Source: an uncultured Mesonia sp.
Lineage (GTDB): Bacteria > Bacteroidota > Bacteroidia > Flavobacteriales > Flavobacteriaceae
DNA: 64,000 bases
Assembly: GCA_958296185.1 (NCBI GenBank)
Contig: CATQIB010000016.1
Coordinates: 51,086-115,085, forward strand
Reading direction: 5' to 3'
Shown: positions 62,143-64,000 of the stretch, piece by piece
How the letters are laid out: each line of letters begins with the position of its first letter
How positions within the stretch are numbered: position 1 is the first letter of the stretch
The notes under the pieces: model-generated
The model's database searches: none
What the model was told of the DNA's origin: nothing
What the model saw: the letters and a program-made list of their open reading frames with translations, nothing else
Position numbers and translations under genes: made by a program

Positions 62143-62658
62143 ATGAAAAAGTTTTCTTTTCTAATTTTGTTGGCCTTTATGGCTTGTAAACAAGAAAATA
62201 ATCCGGCCCCGACCGAAAGCCAAGAAACGCTAGAAGCGGTTGAAAAAACCGAAGTTAATTTTGTGAACTTTGGTGAAGAAATAGGAGAGACTAACGTCTT
62301 AACAAGAGCCGAAATGAAAGCTCAGTATGAGCAACTGGCCGAAGGAGATACGCTTAATGTTGCCTTTAAAAGTGAAGTAGAAAAAGTATGTAAGAAAAAA
62401 GGATGTTGGATGTCTTTAGACCTAGGCGAAGATGAAGCCACTTTTGTTCGCTTTAAAGACTATGCCTTTTTTGTGCCCTTAAACAGCGAAGAGCGTGAAA
62501 CCGTAGTAAAGGGGAAGGCTTTTATTAGTAAGACCTCTGTCGAAGAGTTAAAGCATTACGCGAAAGATGCTGGGAAATCTCAAGAAGAAATAGATGCTAT
62601 TACTGAGCCTAAGGTAGAGTATGCCTTTATGGCTGATGGAGTTTTAATGCAAGAGTAA
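62143..62658 (+). CDS. DUF4920 lipoprotein
   Basis: This 171-residue protein has a lipoprotein signal (AFMAC, Cys15). The DUF4920 core reads VAFKSEVEKVCKKKGCWMSLDLGEDEA (about residues 66-93), with a Cys pair and Trp-Met that might bind metal, then VRFKDYAFFVPL. The family's function is unknown. The next gene starts at the very next base, so the two should be co-transcribed. Confidence 0.87.
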   Translation: MKKFSFLILLAFMACKQENNPAPTESQETLEAVEKTEVNFVNFGEEIGETNVLTRAEMKAQYEQLAEGDTLNVAFKSEVEKVCKKKGCWMSLDLGEDEATFVRFKDYAFFVPLNSEERETVVKGKAFISKTSVEELKHYAKDAGKSQEEIDAITEPKVEYAFMADGVLMQE

Positions 62659-63111
62659 ATGAAAGCTAAATCTTTACATACGCTTTTATTGTTACTGATT
62701 TTAATGGCTTGTAAAAATGAGCAGTCTAGCGAAACCAGCAAACCAACTCCTTTAGTTGATGAAAAAGAACCTATGCAGATGTATCAAATGTCTGAAATGG
62801 CTGCCTATATGGAGCAAATGTATGCCGCGCATCAACAAATGAAACAGCAAATTTTAGACGGAGAGGAGATTACTAAACTGAGTTTTGATTTAGAAAACTT
62901 GCACTCTGCAGCATTTACCGACCCTAAAGACTATGATGCTTTTTTTAAAACTTGGGCTAATCGTTTTAAAAAGTATGAAATACAGATAATAGAAAATCCT
63001 GAGCAAGCGCAGCACTATTATAATCAAGCAATTCAGGCGTGCATTAGCTGTCATGAAGTAAAGTGTGCAGGACCGCTGCCGCGGATTAAAAAACTAATTA
63101 TTAAGCCGTGA
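62659..63111 (+). CDS. Lipoprotein with a CxxCH haem-binding motif
   Basis: This 150-residue protein has a lipoprotein signal (ILMAC, Cys18). The body is helical and Met/Gln-rich (YQMSEMAAYMEQMYAAHQQM). The C-terminus has ACISCHEVKCAGPLPRIKK, a CxxCH motif that binds c-type haem, with a nearby Cys. It is probably a small c-type cytochrome-like protein in the periplasm or at the outer membrane. It starts right after the DUF4920 stop and overlaps mnmD by 4 bases (GTGA). Confidence 0.72.
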   Translation: MKAKSLHTLLLLLILMACKNEQSSETSKPTPLVDEKEPMQMYQMSEMAAYMEQMYAAHQQMKQQILDGEEITKLSFDLENLHSAAFTDPKDYDAFFKTWANRFKKYEIQIIENPEQAQHYYNQAIQACISCHEVKCAGPLPRIKKLIIKP

Positions 63112-63770
63112 AGCGCCAAATAGTTACCACTGCAGATGGTTCAAAGACCATCCAGATTATTGATTGGAACGAACAATATCATTCTAAACATGGGGCCTTG
63201 CAAGAGGCCTATCACGTATTTATAAAGATGGGTTTTCAATTTATATGCAAACCTGAGTTATCTATTTTAGAAATTGGATTTGGTACGGGCTTAAATGCTA
63301 TCATTACCGCTATTGAATCAAAAAAAGCAAATCGAAAAGTTCATTATACAGGGGTAGAAGCTTACCCTGTAAGCTCAAACGAACTGGAACTTTTAAACTA
63401 TAGCGACCTGTTTAAAACCGAATTTAAGCCACTGGTTAATAAAATCCATCAGTCAACTTGGGAGTCCCTACAACCCATAGAACACAATTTTCACTTACAC
63501 AAAAAAAAGTTATTTTTCCAAGAAATTGAAGATAAGTCAGCGTATGATTTAATTTATTTTGACGCTTTTGGAGCAAGGGTGCAACCTGAACTTTGGGACA
63601 AGAATATTATGGCAAAAATGTATAGAGCACTTAATTCTCAAGGAGTCTTGGTCACCTATTCTGCGAAGGGCAGTGTTCGCAGAGCTTTGCAAGAAGTAGG
63701 ATTTCAGGTAGAACGGCTTGCTGGTCCGCCAGGTAAACGCGAGATGCTACGCGCCATAAAAGCTTGTTAA
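63108..63770 (+). CDS. mnmD: tRNA 5-methylaminomethyl-2-thiouridine methyltransferase MnmD
   Basis: This SAM-dependent enzyme performs the last methylation of the wobble uridine modification mnm5s2U in tRNA. The 220-residue product is the stand-alone MnmD, lacking the MnmC oxidase part. IDWNEQYHSKHGALQEAYHVF, the SAM loop EIGFGTGLNAI and the active-site DLIYFDAFGARVQPELWD are present, ending with VERLAGPPGKREMLRA. The GTG start overlaps the previous stop. Confidence 0.92.
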   Translation: MKRQIVTTADGSKTIQIIDWNEQYHSKHGALQEAYHVFIKMGFQFICKPELSILEIGFGTGLNAIITAIESKKANRKVHYTGVEAYPVSSNELELLNYSDLFKTEFKPLVNKIHQSTWESLQPIEHNFHLHKKKLFFQEIEDKSAYDLIYFDAFGARVQPELWDKNIMAKMYRALNSQGVLVTYSAKGSVRRALQEVGFQVERLAGPPGKREMLRAIKAC

Positions 63771-63825
63771 ACCCTTGCAAAACCTTTTATAGGTTTGTTT
63801 TTAAATTGTAAATTTAAAATAAAAA

Positions 63826-64000
63826 ATGAAGGTTTTAATTACGGGGGCGACGGGGCTTATTGGTTCACAAATTGTTAGTCTATGCCAACAAGAAAACATA
63901 GCGGTGAATTATTTGACTACCAGTAAAGAGAAGCTAGAAAACCAAGACTATTACAAAGGCTTTTATTGGAATCCTGAGGAAGGAAAGATAGATGAATCTT
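63826..64000 (+). CDS. TIGR01777-family NAD-dependent epimerase, truncated by the window edge
   Basis: 58 residues are visible before the window ends. The N-terminus MKVLITGATGLIGSQIVSLC has the Rossmann G-x-x-G-x-x-G motif, and WNPEEGKIDES matches the typical second segment of TIGR01777/SulA-like epimerases (yfcH type). It is probably an NAD(P)-binding sugar-epimerase-like protein; substrate unknown. It starts 56 bases after mnmD. Confidence 0.75.
   Translation, partial: MKVLITGATGLIGSQIVSLCQQENIAVNYLTTSKEKLENQDYYKGFYWNPEEGKIDES

Noticed and set aside
1..64000. CRISPR array, prophage, rRNA operon or intact insertion sequence
   Set aside because: No regularly spaced repeat array, integrase, transposase or rRNA sequence was found on either strand.

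Overview
The window is AT-rich chromosomal DNA from a member of the Bacteroidota, most likely family Flavobacteriaceae. The evidence is a T9SS type A sorting domain, upstream TANNTTTG promoter boxes with few Shine-Dalgarno sequences, a mevalonate route to isoprenoids, and many families typical of that group (DUF3078, DUF4197, DUF4230, DUF4920, Lacal_2735). The genus cannot be named from the sequence.

Layout. 0.3-6.0 kb is a curli-type amyloid locus: two curlin subunit genes, then csgE, csgF, csgG and a lipoprotein with a beta-propeller. The assembly genes carry eleven single-base homopolymer indels, while both subunit genes are intact. 6-14 kb holds purM, a DUF3078 protein, cobalamin-dependent ribonucleotide reductase, prfA, pyrF and a BtuF-like binding protein. 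14-28 kb holds an MscS channel, the cobalamin-dependent fused mutase IcmF, crcB, a dipeptidyl peptidase III lipoprotein, a two-component system with an unknown partner, and an ABC permease. 28-35 kb is purH followed by the cell-shape operon mreB-mreC-mreD-mrdA-rodA. 35-38 kb (minus strand) has mevalonate-pathway genes and a UbiA prenyltransferase. 38-44 kb has membrane and redox genes and a T9SS-secreted beta-helix protein. 44-48 kb is a tightly overlapping operon of a RimK-like ATP-grasp ligase, a GCS2 ligase and an N-formylglutamate amidohydrolase-like enzyme, with a downstream unknown gene. 48.4-50 kb is a pseudogene scar in which an MFS transporter and an amidohydrolase are joined by a deletion. 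50-52 kb has a META-domain lipoprotein, about 1.1 kb without genes that contains a diverged duplication with a conserved hairpin, and tRNA-Leu. 52-64 kb is mostly housekeeping: a peptidase, a pseudouridine synthase, a MutS-like ATPase, ilvE, mnmD and the start of an epimerase.

How the genes work together. Three genes point to vitamin B12 use (class II ribonucleotide reductase, IcmF, BtuF-like protein). purM, purH and pyrF serve nucleotide synthesis. The curli locus should build an extracellular amyloid matrix if its assembly genes are really intact. The best candidates for undescribed biology are the three-enzyme amidoligase operon at 44.3-47.7 kb, the unknown gene coupled to the sensor kinase near 26.4 kb, the CsgG C-terminal extension with its coupled lipoprotein, and the hairpin-bearing repeats near 51.2-51.7 kb.
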